The notes beneath the pieces are model-generated. The model saw only the letters and a list, made by a program, of their open reading frames with translations, was not told the DNA's origin and did no database searches. Both the position numbers and the translations under genes were made by a program. A DNA stretch of 64,000 nt, taken from Gammaproteobacteria bacterium UBA5109 (lineage in GTDB: Bacteria; Pseudomonadota; Gammaproteobacteria; Pseudomonadales; Pseudohongiellaceae). Positions within the stretch are counted from its first letter, which is position 1. Every line of letters starts with the position of its first letter. This document shows, piece by piece, positions 43,571-53,948 of this stretch. Location of the stretch: positions 1-64,000 of the forward strand of contig DHZH01000008.1 of assembly GCA_002414385.1 (NCBI GenBank), given 5' to 3'.

Positions 43571-44657
43571 TACCAAAGTTATCGTCGGCATGTCCGGCGG
43601 CGTCGATTCTTCCATTGCTGCCCTGCTGTTAAAAGAACAGGGCTACCAGGTTGAAGGCCTGTTCATGAAAAACTGGGAAGAAGATGACGGCACAGAATAC
43701 TGTACCGCAAAGGAAGATCTGGCTGATGCCGAGGCTGTCTGCAAGAAACTGGGACTTCACCTGCACAGTGCCAATTTTGCTGCCGAGTACTGGGATAATG
43801 TGTTTGAACATTTCCTGCAGGAATACAAGGCCGGACGAACGCCCAACCCGGATGTGCTGTGTAACCGGGAAATAAAATTCAAGGCTTTTCTGGATTATGC
43901 CCGCCAGCTTGGTGCTGACTATATTGCTACCGGTCATTATGTTCGAAAACAGGATGACAGTGAGCACTGCTATCTACTTAAAGGCAGCGATGACAACAAG
44001 GACCAGAGTTATTTTCTGTGCGCACTTAATGAAGAACAGCTGGCACAAAGTCTGTTCCCTGTTGGAGAACTGGACAAACCGCAAGTCAGGGCACTGGCCG
44101 AGAAGCACGAACTGGTGACCCACGATAAAAAAGACAGCACCGGCATCTGTTTTATTGGTGAGCGACGATTCAAGGATTTCCTGGAAAACTACATTCCCGC
44201 ACAACCGGGCGATATCGAGGATCCGCAAGGTAATATTCTCGGTCATCATCAGGGCCTGATGTATCACACGCTCGGGCAGCGTCAGGGGCTCGGCATTGGC
44301 GGCGTCAAAGGACAGGCTGAGGCACCATGGTATGTTGCGGCCAAGGATCTGGACAGAAATGTGCTTGTAGTGGTGCAGGGAAATGAACATCCCATGTTGT
44401 TCAGCCAGCAACTGCAGTGCAGGGAAATCAACTGGATCAATAGCGAAAGCCCTCGGCTGCCGCTACATTGTCATGCCAAGGTGCGATACCGGCAGGCAGA
44501 CCAGGAGTGCACCTTAAGCCATGCTGAGGATGGCTATTGCGTCGAGTTTGCCCGACCCCAGCGCAGTATAACCCCGGGGCAGTTTGTGGTTTTTTATCAG
44601 GATGATCGCTGTCTGGGCGGCGGTGTCATAGAAAGCAGCTCGAGCCTGGCCACCTGA
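43557..44657 (+). CDS. mnmA: tRNA-specific 2-thiouridylase
   Basis: MnmA adds sulfur to U34 of tRNA-Lys, -Glu and -Gln. The 366-residue protein has the PP-loop GMSGGVDSS (residues 12-20), the first catalytic Cys in NPDVLCNREIKF and the second in DSTGICFIGERRF, plus the C-terminal beta barrel. Confidence 0.98.
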   Translation: MNRTDTKVIVGMSGGVDSSIAALLLKEQGYQVEGLFMKNWEEDDGTEYCTAKEDLADAEAVCKKLGLHLHSANFAAEYWDNVFEHFLQEYKAGRTPNPDVLCNREIKFKAFLDYARQLGADYIATGHYVRKQDDSEHCYLLKGSDDNKDQSYFLCALNEEQLAQSLFPVGELDKPQVRALAEKHELVTHDKKDSTGICFIGERRFKDFLENYIPAQPGDIEDPQGNILGHHQGLMYHTLGQRQGLGIGGVKGQAEAPWYVAAKDLDRNVLVVVQGNEHPMLFSQQLQCREINWINSESPRLPLHCHAKVRYRQADQECTLSHAEDGYCVEFARPQRSITPGQFVVFYQDDRCLGGGVIESSSSLAT

Positions 44658-44659
44658 GG

Positions 44660-45292
44660 ATGAAAAAGCACACCCAACAGACCCTGGCACTTGCCGGACT
44701 CACCCAGGCAGCTTTTCTGGTAGACCAGCTGGCCAGACATGGCCTTGCCGCACAGGACAAATTAAGCACTTGCCTGGAAAGTCTGTTCGTTACCAACCCG
44801 AAAAGCACCGTTGAAGTCTACGGCTCCGTCAGTAAACTGAAACTCGGCCTGCAGGTCATGGAAGAAATATTTATCAGCAAGGAGGAGTCACTGAAAAATC
44901 CGGAAGTCATGCGTTACCTGATTGGCATGGTTTATCTTGAAGTGCGACTGGCGAAGCGCGAGGATATGTTAAATGCCATTGCCAAAGGCCTGGACAATAC
45001 TCAGACACACAGCCAGTCCTCCTCCATTCAACTGGCTGACAATCCCGAGGTCATTGAGCAACTTGCCAGACTGTATCAACAGACGATCAGCACGCTGTCA
45101 TTCCGTATCCAGGTGCAGGGTAACCCCCAGTACCTGAAAAACCCGAGTATTTCCAACACCATTCGCGCCGTGCTCCTGGCCGGGATACGATCAACGGTGT
45201 TGTGGCATCAGCTGGGTGGTCGACGCTGGCATTTCCTGCTCATGCGCCGGCGAATTTCCAGAGACATTCAGGAGCTGCTTCGGCAGGCCTGA
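44660..45292 (+). CDS. hflD: HflD homologue
   Basis: The 210-residue helical protein matches HflD from its start (TLALAGLTQAAFLVDQLARHG) through the C-terminal IRAVLLAGIRSTVLWHQLGG. In E. coli, HflD is a membrane-associated protein that binds phage lambda CII; its normal role is unclear. It starts two bases after mnmA. The usual next gene, purB, is here displaced by about 2.3 kb of inserted genes. Confidence 0.93.
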   Translation: MKKHTQQTLALAGLTQAAFLVDQLARHGLAAQDKLSTCLESLFVTNPKSTVEVYGSVSKLKLGLQVMEEIFISKEESLKNPEVMRYLIGMVYLEVRLAKREDMLNAIAKGLDNTQTHSQSSSIQLADNPEVIEQLARLYQQTISTLSFRIQVQGNPQYLKNPSISNTIRAVLLAGIRSTVLWHQLGGRRWHFLLMRRRISRDIQELLRQA

Positions 45293-45410
45293 AAATAAAT
45301 CGCCAATATCTCGAAAACCCAGTGTTTTCGCCAGCCGCGGAACATAGACATTTCAGGGAATGGCGTTTATCATCCTCGCTTTGTTACTTGAATTGGAAGG
45401 GGATAGTCTA

Positions 45411-46691
45411 ATGCAACAAAATAACAACTGGGATACAGATTATGAGTGGAAGTCAGTACTTCTGCTTGCCTTAGGTTTCGGTCTTGTCGGACTGGACCGT
45501 TGGATACTTTCATCGCTCTGGCCAGCAATGAGTGCAGACCTCGGCTTTCAGCCGGGTACAGTCGGTACACTGGCCGGTCTGACGGGTATTACCTGGGGTA
45601 TTTTTGCCATCTTCAGTGGCCGCCTAGCTGACAAACTCGGTCACCGAAAAATCATTATCAGCGCAATCATTCTTTTCTCTCTGATGGGCGGCTTTACCGG
45701 TATGGTTCAGGGTATGGTCATGCTGGTCATGATTCGCGCCATCATGGGTGCTGCTGAAGGTTCCTTCACTGCGCCAAGTTTCACAGCGGTTGCTGTGGCC
45801 TCAAAACCGGAACGACGTGGACTGAATCAGGGGCTGCAGCAATGTGGTTTCGCCCTGGTCGGATTCGCCCTGGCACCAATTATTGCTACCCAGTTGCTTG
45901 AAGCAGGCTTCCACTGGAGCATTATTTTCTGGATTGCTGCTGTCCCCGGCTTTATTGTTGCCGCTTTCCTGATCAAAGTGCTTAAGGAGCCGCAGGATAC
46001 TATGGGCGCCAAAGCTCTTGGTGTCGGCCAGGAAGAACATAAAGACGTAAAATGGATGAGCGTATTCTCCTCTTCCAACATTATCGTCTGTATGATCATG
46101 CTGATGAGCGCCATGTCCTGCGTATTTGTAATGGGCGCCATGGTGCCTGTATACCTTACCGGCGTACTCGAATTAAGCCCCGGCGCGATGGGTCTGGTTG
46201 CCTCGGCAGTAGGTTTTGGCGGCTTCTTTGGTCAGTTCGGCTGGCCCGGGCTGTCCGATAAATTCGGTCGCAAGCCCGTTTGCACCATCGGCTTTATAGG
46301 CGCCACCATCTGCGTTTTCTGGTTCTTCCAGACCGGTCCAAGTGTCGGTGCCCTGTTTGTTTCACTGTTCCTGACAGCTTTCTTCTGTCTGGGTAACGTG
46401 GCACTGATCACTGGCCCGATCGCTACTGAATCCGCACCGACTGGCCTGGTCGCTGCCTCCATCGGTATTGTGGTTGGTACTGGTGAGATTTTCGGTGGTG
46501 GTGTTGCTCCGGCAATTGCTGGTGGCGTTGCCAACAGCATGGGTCTGCCAAGCATCGTCTGGGTACCGGTAATCGGGGTTGCCCTTGGTATCGTAGTCTC
46601 TCTTTTCCTGAAAGAGACTGCACCGGTTAAAATCGGTGCTGCTGCACCGCAGGCAGTGGATGCGATCGACGAAAGTGGACCGATTGCCTAA
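45411..46691 (+). CDS. MFS transporter
   Basis: From the ATG at 45411 (AAGGGG before it) the protein has 426 residues and 12 predicted membrane helices. The loop 2-3 signature of the major facilitator superfamily appears as GRLADKLGHRKII and its repeat as GLSDKFGRKPV. The substrate is not determinable. The general look is of the anion/organic acid MFS groups. It is followed by a strong terminator. Confidence 0.9.
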   Translation: MQQNNNWDTDYEWKSVLLLALGFGLVGLDRWILSSLWPAMSADLGFQPGTVGTLAGLTGITWGIFAIFSGRLADKLGHRKIIISAIILFSLMGGFTGMVQGMVMLVMIRAIMGAAEGSFTAPSFTAVAVASKPERRGLNQGLQQCGFALVGFALAPIIATQLLEAGFHWSIIFWIAAVPGFIVAAFLIKVLKEPQDTMGAKALGVGQEEHKDVKWMSVFSSSNIIVCMIMLMSAMSCVFVMGAMVPVYLTGVLELSPGAMGLVASAVGFGGFFGQFGWPGLSDKFGRKPVCTIGFIGATICVFWFFQTGPSVGALFVSLFLTAFFCLGNVALITGPIATESAPTGLVAASIGIVVGTGEIFGGGVAPAIAGGVANSMGLPSIVWVPVIGVALGIVVSLFLKETAPVKIGAAAPQAVDAIDESGPIA

Positions 46692-46712
46692 ATTCAATCT
46701 TCCAATTAAAAA

Positions 46713-46739
46713 GGGCAGCGTTCGCTGCCCTTTTTTTTT
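46713..46739 (+). terminator. rho-independent terminator after the MFS gene
   Basis: GGGCAGC-GTTC-GCTGCCC forms a perfect 7-bp stem with nine T following. A run of A before the stem lets it act in the other direction too, for vapC, though its stop lies 20 bases further on. Confidence 0.9.
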
Positions 46740-46758
46740 GCCCGGGAACTGGCAAAAA

Positions 46759-47187
46759 CTATGCGGGGCCTTCCTGAACTTCTTCCAGTTCCAGCAGTTT
46801 CAAACCTTCAATACCCGCAAAATGCTTGCGATTCATGCATAAAAGTCTGGCATCCAGACTAATGGCGTGTGCTGCAAGCATGGCATTGTTCATGGTTGGT
46901 GTACTGCCAGCTTGCATGGCTCGCATTTGTATCTCGGTATATTGATCTACGGCATTACCGTCCCAGGCAACAATATCGTCCAGCCGTTCACAGAATGCTT
47001 TAACCAGTTGCATGTGCTTGCCCTTGTCGCTGGTCTGCAGTGCACCAGCCACCAGCTCGGCATAGGTAATTGCCGATAACATGATCTCATCGCCCTGTCC
47101 TGACCAGTTTTCCAGGATAGTCAGGGCAACTTCATCGCGCTTGAGGATGATATGACGGCAGATATCCGGACTTAGCAATACCAGCAT
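46759..47187 (-). CDS. vapC: VapC-like PIN domain protein with degenerate active site
   Basis: The 142-residue protein follows the VapC plan (ILENWSGQGDEIMLSAITYAELVAGAL, RLDDIVAWD, AMLAAHAISLDARLLCMNRKHFAGIEGL). Intact VapC ribonucleases have LDTN at the first strand and a PxD before the IA helix. Here these read LSPD (Ser6 in place of Asp) and MNN (Asn at 101 in place of Asp). Glu44 remains. Two of the catalytic acids are therefore missing, and RNase activity is doubtful. Confidence 0.85.
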   Translation of the reverse strand: MLVLLSPDICRHIILKRDEVALTILENWSGQGDEIMLSAITYAELVAGALQTSDKGKHMQLVKAFCERLDDIVAWDGNAVDQYTEIQMRAMQAGSTPTMNNAMLAAHAISLDARLLCMNRKHFAGIEGLKLLELEEVQEGPA

Positions 47188-47227
47188 GATGTTTTCTCCT
47201 GAATACCCGGCACGCGGGTTATTGACA

Positions 47228-47446
47228 TTAACCCTGTTTGATCAGACGCGGGCGGATACGCATAAAATCTTCATCCGCCTCGGCCTCATCCTTAAGGGAG
47301 GTCCAGGTGCTGCGAACCGGGCTGAGCAGCAAGGCATTGCCCTGCTTCTCGATGATTACCGAATCCACACCCTTGAATTCCAGTTCCCGCGGGATACGAA
47401 CAGCCTGGTTGCGACCGTTGGTAAAAATCTTTGCCTTTGTTGCCAT
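47228..47446 (-). CDS. vapB: VapB-type antitoxin
   Basis: A 72-residue protein with an N-terminal AbrB/SpoVT swapped-hairpin DNA-binding domain (KIFTNGRNQAVRIPRELEFKGVDSVIIEKQG) and a C-terminal toxin-binding tail with a conserved Trp. It lies 40 bases before vapC and behind a near-consensus promoter. Confidence 0.9.
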   Translation of the reverse strand: MATKAKIFTNGRNQAVRIPRELEFKGVDSVIIEKQGNALLLSPVRSTWTSLKDEAEADEDFMRIRPRLIKQG

Positions 47447-47476
47447 AAAGCCCCCCCAATTCGCGCGCTTTCATGC

Positions 47477-47511
47477 AGTATAAAACAGTTTAATCATATG
47501 TCAAACATATG
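47477..47511 (-). promoter_or_regulatory. vapBC promoter with CATATG inverted repeat
   Basis: On the minus strand a perfect TTGACA (47499-47504) and TATACT (47477-47482) are 16 bases apart. Two CATATG words (47495-47500 and 47506-47511), five bases apart, overlap the -35 box and form an inverted repeat suited to a dimeric VapB repressor. Confidence 0.65.
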
Positions 47512-47584
47512 CCAGCTATATTGCTGCTTTACAAGGCAAAATTGGTTATCATTAGCTTTTAGAAAATGACAGGTCTGCTTTCCT

Positions 47585-48952
47585 ATGTCGCTGACTACGC
47601 TTAATGCCATCTCACCGGTTGACGGTCGATACCACAGTAAAACTGCTTCGCTACACCCCTATTTCAGTGAATATGCCCTGATTCGCTACCGGGTTATCGT
47701 TGAATTGCGCTGGTTCCAGCAACTGGCAGAAAACCCGGGGATTGAAGAGGTTCCGGCACTTGGAGATGCAGCCAATGCCTTCATCGAAGCCATGATTGCC
47801 GGATTTTCCGAGGCTGATGCCCGGATCGTCAAAAACAAGGAAGCGGTAACCAATCATGACGTCAAGGCTGTAGAGTATTTTATTAAAGATAAATTCAGTG
47901 AAAACAATGAGTTAAGCTCGATTAAGGAATTCGTGCACTTTGCCTGTACCTCCGAGGATATCAACAACCTGTCTTATGCCCTGATGCTGCAGGACTTCCG
48001 TCTTAACAGCCTGTTGCCGGAATTGCAGAAAATCATTTCCGCCATTCGTGAGAAAGCCCATGAATATGCTGAAATCCCATTACTGTCACGGACTCATGGC
48101 CAGACTGCCACCCCCAGCACCATGGGTAAAGAGCTGGCCAACACGGTTGCCAGGTTACAGCGCCAGTATCAGCAGATTGCTGATGTAGCTTTGCTTGGCA
48201 AAATCAATGGCGCGGTGGGGAATTACAACGCTCACATGGTCACTTATCCCGATGTGGACTGGGAAGCCAATGCCCAGGCTCTGGTCAACAAACTGGGTCT
48301 GAGCTGGAACCCATTCACAACCCAGATTGAGCCACATGACTATATAGCCGAGCTGTTTTCTGCGGTCTGCCGTTTCAATACGATCCTGATCGATTTTGAT
48401 CGTGATATCTGGAGTTATATTTCCCTGGGTTACTTCAAACAACGCATGGTCGAGGGAGAAGTCGGCTCATCGACCATGCCACACAAGGTTAACCCCATCG
48501 ATTTTGAAAACTCCGAAGGTAATCTGGGTATTGCCAATGCGATTATGGGACACCTGGCAGAGAAGCTGCCCATATCCCGCTGGCAGCGGGATCTGACCGA
48601 TTCCACCGTACTGCGCAATATCGGAGTGGGTTTTGCACACAGCACGATTGCCTATCAGGCCAGCCTGAAAGGCATTAGCAAACTGATGCTTGATAAAGAA
48701 TCTCTGGCTGCCGACCTCGATGCAAGCTGGGAGGTGCTGGCAGAAGCAATACAGACCGTCATGCGGCGTTACGATGTCCCGGAACCCTATGAAAAACTCA
48801 AGGCCCTGACTCGCGGGCAAACCATTAATGCCCGGGTTCTGGCAGAATTTATTGATACGCTTGAATTACCCGAGCATGTAAAAAATGAGCTGAAACAGCT
48901 GACGCCCGGCACTTATATCGGCAATGCCGCCGTGCAGGCCAAACGGGTCTGA
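47585..48952 (+). CDS. purB: adenylosuccinate lyase
   Basis: PurB acts twice in purine synthesis, splitting fumarate from SAICAR and adenylosuccinate. The 455-residue length and the fumarase-superfamily signature GSSTMPHKVNPIDFEN are typical. The catalytic His segment SRTHGQTATPSTMGKE is present. Confidence 0.98.
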   Translation: MSLTTLNAISPVDGRYHSKTASLHPYFSEYALIRYRVIVELRWFQQLAENPGIEEVPALGDAANAFIEAMIAGFSEADARIVKNKEAVTNHDVKAVEYFIKDKFSENNELSSIKEFVHFACTSEDINNLSYALMLQDFRLNSLLPELQKIISAIREKAHEYAEIPLLSRTHGQTATPSTMGKELANTVARLQRQYQQIADVALLGKINGAVGNYNAHMVTYPDVDWEANAQALVNKLGLSWNPFTTQIEPHDYIAELFSAVCRFNTILIDFDRDIWSYISLGYFKQRMVEGEVGSSTMPHKVNPIDFENSEGNLGIANAIMGHLAEKLPISRWQRDLTDSTVLRNIGVGFAHSTIAYQASLKGISKLMLDKESLAADLDASWEVLAEAIQTVMRRYDVPEPYEKLKALTRGQTINARVLAEFIDTLELPEHVKNELKQLTPGTYIGNAAVQAKRV

Positions 48953-48966
48953 GGACCGGCAGTTTA

Positions 48967-50135
48967 ATGCTCAACTCATCACTGAGTCCGGATGTCTTTC
49001 TTTCGCAATACTGGCAGCAAAAACCTTATTTATTCAAAGGCGCCCTGCCCGGTTTCAGGGATCCGCTGAGCCCTGAAGAGCTGGCAGGCCTTGCCTGTGA
49101 AGACGAAGTAGAATCAAGACTCGTGCAGCATATCAGTGACACCTGGCAACTCAGGCATGGTCCCTTTGCTGAAACTGATTTTACCGGCCTGCCGGATACC
49201 GGATGGACCCTGCTTGTTCAGGCTGTTGATCAATGGTTCACCGAACTGAAAGGGCTATACCGGCATTTTGATTTTCTGCCGGACTGGCGTTTTGATGACA
49301 TCATGGTCAGTTATGCCACGGCAAATGCTGGAGTTGGACCACACTTCGATTACTATGATGTATTCATCATCCAGGGGGCCGGGCAGCGCCGCTGGCAATT
49401 GGGCCAGCATTGTGATGAAAACACAGCCCTGGCGGATGATACCGAGCTGAAAATACTCGCTAAATTTCAAGCTGAAAGCGAACACCTCATGGAAGCCGGA
49501 GATGTGCTGTATATTCCGGCGGGTCTGTCTCATCAAGGTATTTCAATGGATCAGTCACTGAGTTATTCAATTGGTTTCCGCGCTCCCTCCTATATCGAGA
49601 TCCTCGAGGAACTTTGTTCGACAGCCAGCCAGACGCTGCGCGAAGATCAGCGTTATGCAGATCCGCAGCTACAGGCATTGACTGCCTCTGCTGAAATCAC
49701 TGATGAAGTTATCGATAAACTGCGACAGATAATCAGTAGCTGTGTCGATAACCGGAAACTGGTGATCAGCAGCTTTGGTGAGAACATCACCAGGCGCAAA
49801 TACCCTGAACAGCAATTTGTACCTGAAGAAGCACTCGGTCCGGAGCAAATGAAACAGCACCTGTCCCAGGATATGCAGCTGGAAAAACATCCGGCGGCAC
49901 GTTTTGCCTTCCATCAACAGGATGGCAAAATCAGCCTGTTCGCCGACGGCCTGTTGCATGAAATCGACAGCGACGACCAAGACTTGATGAGCTTTGTCAA
50001 TTTATTGTGTGATAAAAAACAACAGCTTATTCCTGCCGGGCAATGCCTGGAATCAGATGCGACTTTAAGTCTGTGCTGTAATTTATATAATCAGGGCACA
50101 CTTATCCCCGCTGAGAATATCCCCGACCAAGAGTC

Positions 50136-50139
<4 letters not shown>
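48967..50139 (+). CDS. roxA: ribosomal protein L16 arginine 3-hydroxylase (RoxA/YcfD)
   Basis: A JmjC/cupin oxygenase that uses Fe(II) and 2-oxoglutarate to hydroxylate an arginine of ribosomal protein L16. The 390-residue protein has the HxD metal motif in GVGPHFDYYDVFIIQ and the distal His in IPAGLSHQGIS, with the winged-helix C-terminal part. It lies 14 bases after purB and overlaps dusA by four bases. Confidence 0.93.
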
Positions 50140-51107
<968 letters not shown>

Positions 51108-51119
51108 ACGGACCGTCAT

Positions 51120-51578
51120 ATGTTACAGGGCATCAATTCATTTTTTGACAAATACCTTAAACCAGCCGATGAAACTCTCAGTGAGGAGCAACGGGTTGAT
51201 ACCCTGCATCTGGCCTGTGCTGCCCTGATGATCGAGTTGTGCAAGTCTGACCAGGAAATTGACGAATCAGAGACCCAGAAGATTTCAAGCATTTTGCAGG
51301 ATCGCTTCAATCTGCAGGAGGAAATGCTGGATGAGCTGTTTACACTGGCCCAACAGGAAGCAGAAGAGGCAACATCACTGTATCAGTTTACCAGCCTGAT
51401 ACATGAGGCCTATGACTATGAAGACAAGATTATGCTGATAAAGAACATGTGGGAAGTGGCCTATGCCGATGGCAATCTGGATCGTTATGAGGAACATCTG
51501 ATTCGCAGGGTAGCCGAACTCCTGTATGTCTCTCACAGTGATTTCATCAAGACCAAGCTGGCAGTCAAGAATGACTAA
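51120..51578 (+). CDS. TerB-like (tellurite resistance TerB family) protein
   Basis: The 152-residue helical, acidic protein has the TerB-like repeats with metal-binding acids: LACAALMIELCKSDQEIDESE and MWEVAYADGNLDRYEEHLIRRVAELL. The function of stand-alone members is unclear and tellurite resistance should not be assumed. It overlaps the convergent STAS gene by four bases. Confidence 0.85.
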   Translation: MLQGINSFFDKYLKPADETLSEEQRVDTLHLACAALMIELCKSDQEIDESETQKISSILQDRFNLQEEMLDELFTLAQQEAEEATSLYQFTSLIHEAYDYEDKIMLIKNMWEVAYADGNLDRYEEHLIRRVAELLYVSHSDFIKTKLAVKND

Positions 51579-52057
51579 TTGTTCTTGAGGGCGCTGACCA
51601 GGTCCTGAAATTCCAGTTTGTTTTCTTCGCTCAGGGTCATCAGGGCCTGATGAGCGACGATGACTTTCTTCTTGATTGCTTCATCCGGTTCACTGATCGG
51701 ATTCAGCTCTCCAAACTCGGCCTCTTCCGCAAATGGCTCTTCCACAATATCGAAAATGATATCGAAGCTCATGCCTTTGAGAATTTTGGTGATATCGGGA
51801 TTGGTAGAAATGATACTCGGCTTGACATTAAAGCGGTTACGCAACTGTATTGCCATCTTCGCCAGTAAGCCCAGGGCAGTACTGTCTATTCCCCGGGTTT
51901 CAGACAGATCAACAATCATGGCGTCGAGGATTGCCCGGGAGTAAAGCGTATGAAAATAATTATCGATGGTTGAACTCATCAGCACGCGCACATCCCCTAC
52001 CAGCTTTAACACCGGTATTCGGTCATATTCTGCGGCTAATATTTTCCCTGAGTTCAT
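51575..52057 (-). CDS. STAS domain anti-sigma factor antagonist-like protein
   Basis: The 160-residue protein has a STAS domain of SpoIIAA/RsbV type (VLKLVGDVRVLMSSTIDNYF, AMIVDLSETRGIDSTALGLLAKM). The phosphorylatable serine is probably Ser59 in IDST. A C-terminal acidic extension of about 50 residues follows. The response-regulator phosphatase encoded upstream on the same strand is the natural enzyme to dephosphorylate it. The partner kinase is not in the window. Confidence 0.88.
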   Translation of the reverse strand: MNSGKILAAEYDRIPVLKLVGDVRVLMSSTIDNYFHTLYSRAILDAMIVDLSETRGIDSTALGLLAKMAIQLRNRFNVKPSIISTNPDITKILKGMSFDIIFDIVEEPFAEEAEFGELNPISEPDEAIKKKVIVAHQALMTLSEENKLEFQDLVSALKNN

Positions 52058-52179
52058 TAACTTTAGTTCACTCGCTTACCCTACTCAAATCTGATATACG
52101 CTTCTTGGGCATACCTGGATTTTCAGGTAATACTGCTAATACATTCGATTGCAAGTGCAGACTACTAATACTACTGGAA

Positions 52180-53364
52180 CTATAAATCACTGACATTCAT
52201 TACAGCGATATCATCAGGGACATTATTCAGCTTTTTCAGGCCAAAGGCTTCACGAATTGGCTGAAACTCCCCTCCACATTGCTCCACGACCTGAAGTATA
52301 CGCTGTTCTTTGTCTTCCAGGGTAGTCTGCGGTAAAGACTCAAGGATACCATCTGAACACAGGGTCAATGAACATTTTTCGAAAGGAATTGTTTGTTCGA
52401 AGTACTCAGCTTCCGGCAGCAGGCCGACCGGGAAGCTTTTCTGGGTCAATTCAATAAAACTGGCTTTACCGTCTTTATAAACCACCGGCAAAGGATGATG
52501 ACCGGCAACACTGTAGGTCAATGTTTTTTGTTCACGGTCCAGAATGCCGAGGAACATGGTGATATGTTTGTCCAGCGCAGTATCCAGTAAATCCTTGTTC
52601 AGGGATTTGAGTATGGCGGCCGGTGTAAAGTCACCTGAAAACCGTCCCTTGATATATTCGCGCCGCAACTGTTCAGTTCGAAAACGCAGCAGAATCGTAA
52701 TAAAGGCAGACGATGAACCATGACCGGAAACATCCGCGATATAAAACATGACTTTGCTTTTGGACAGTGGTTTGTAATCGACCAGGTCACCACTTAGAAA
52801 AAGTGAAGGGACCACACGATGGTTAAACTCATAATCAGCAATAATTTGCGGCGGCTTGGGTAACATGCTTATCTGCACATGGCGACCAGCCTGCTGGTCA
52901 GCCTGGAACAGTTCCAGATTGTTTTCCAGGGCATGATTAATATCTTCCAGACGTTTCCGGTAAGCTTCATTTTCCTTGATGATATGGGCGCGCTTCAGGC
53001 TGCTGTTAATTGACAGTTGCAGCAGGATAAGTTCATTGACCGGCTTGATCAGGTAATCACTCGCACCCAGCTTCATCGCCTCAACCACATCATCAAGTAC
53101 TTCCTTGTCGGATAAAACGATCACTGCCTGGGAGGCAACCTGGGAGAAAATCGTTCGGAGGAAATCCAGCATGCTACCCCCGGCAAGATTCATATCACAG
53201 ATAATCAGATCGGGAGCGGCTGAATGGAATGCTTCCAGTCCTTCTTTAGTATCAGAGGCAACCACTACCCGGTAGGAGAGTTCAGACAGGAAATTGGCAA
53301 TACCGTCCCGCACGACCAGATCGTCGTCTATCAACAAGACAGTGCTGTTATCCCCTTTTTCCAT
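52180..53364 (-). CDS. response regulator with PP2C-type (SpoIIE/RsbU) phosphatase output
   Basis: The 394-residue protein has a receiver domain (about 8-125, acceptor Asp57 in DLIICDMNL, Lys in YLIKPVN), a coiled linker (about 125-165) and a PP2C phosphatase domain with LFLSGDLVDYKPL, FYIADVSGHGSSSAFIT and TLCSDGILES. It lacks the C-terminal HATPase kinase domain found in HsbR of Pseudomonas. It should switch the adjacent STAS protein to its unphosphorylated state on a signal from an unknown histidine kinase. Confidence 0.92.
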   Translation of the reverse strand: MEKGDNSTVLLIDDDLVVRDGIANFLSELSYRVVVASDTKEGLEAFHSAAPDLIICDMNLAGGSMLDFLRTIFSQVASQAVIVLSDKEVLDDVVEAMKLGASDYLIKPVNELILLQLSINSSLKRAHIIKENEAYRKRLEDINHALENNLELFQADQQAGRHVQISMLPKPPQIIADYEFNHRVVPSLFLSGDLVDYKPLSKSKVMFYIADVSGHGSSSAFITILLRFRTEQLRREYIKGRFSGDFTPAAILKSLNKDLLDTALDKHITMFLGILDREQKTLTYSVAGHHPLPVVYKDGKASFIELTQKSFPVGLLPEAEYFEQTIPFEKCSLTLCSDGILESLPQTTLEDKEQRILQVVEQCGGEFQPIREAFGLKKLNNVPDDIAVMNVSDL

Positions 53365-53615
53365 TATCAGTAGCAGGTATCTGCTTAAATACCTCTCATG
53401 CTGGATTGCCAGACGTCATTAATGCGGATGAGAGTCGTTTAAAAATCAATAATTTAGAGCTGACGTCAAGTGCTCCATACCTTACCCCCTTCTGTTTGAG
53501 GCTGCAAGAAAAGTTCGTTAATTGCGTCACAATATTTTCACCCTGAATACTTCATACTATTTGCAGTGAAAATTTAATGGTCGGGTGTGTTTTGAGCAAA
53601 GCGGAAGGTAAAACT

Positions 53616-53948
53616 ATGAAAATGAGAGATCTGCTCAGGGGCAGTTATCATTCCATGGCCCGTTTTCATGAGCAACGGGAATTCCAGCGCATCAAAGTCA
53701 ACACAGCGGTCAGTCTGCATTACGACAACGCAGAAAAAGTCATTGAAGCACTCTGTATTGATATCAGCGAAAACGGCATGGGGATTATTTCAGACCGCGT
53801 CATACCGATGGGAACTGAATGCAAAGTAAAAATTCATGACGGTAAAACCAATAAATCCGAATTTCAGGCCCTGGTTGAAATAAACCGCATATTTGAACTG
53901 GAAGAAGGCCGCTTCATTCTGGGTGCAGCCATACTGGTAAAATATTAA
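53616..53948 (+). CDS. PilZ domain protein, likely c-di-GMP binding
   Basis: From the ATG at 53616 (GGAAGG seven bases before) the protein has 110 residues. The c-di-GMP-binding signatures are visible: an Arg pair in REFQRIKVN preceded by HEQ, and DISENGMGI (D/NxSxxG). It stands in the 251-base divergent region beside the phosphatase regulator and overlaps the end of hrpA by four bases. Confidence 0.85.
   Translation: MKMRDLLRGSYHSMARFHEQREFQRIKVNTAVSLHYDNAEKVIEALCIDISENGMGIISDRVIPMGTECKVKIHDGKTNKSEFQALVEINRIFELEEGRFILGAAILVKY

Noticed and set aside
43019..43615. Upstream extension of the moaC reading frame by about 200 codons
   Set aside because: It is antisense to nudJ and the start of mnmA; the ATG at 43018 with its own ribosome site gives the normal MoaC length.
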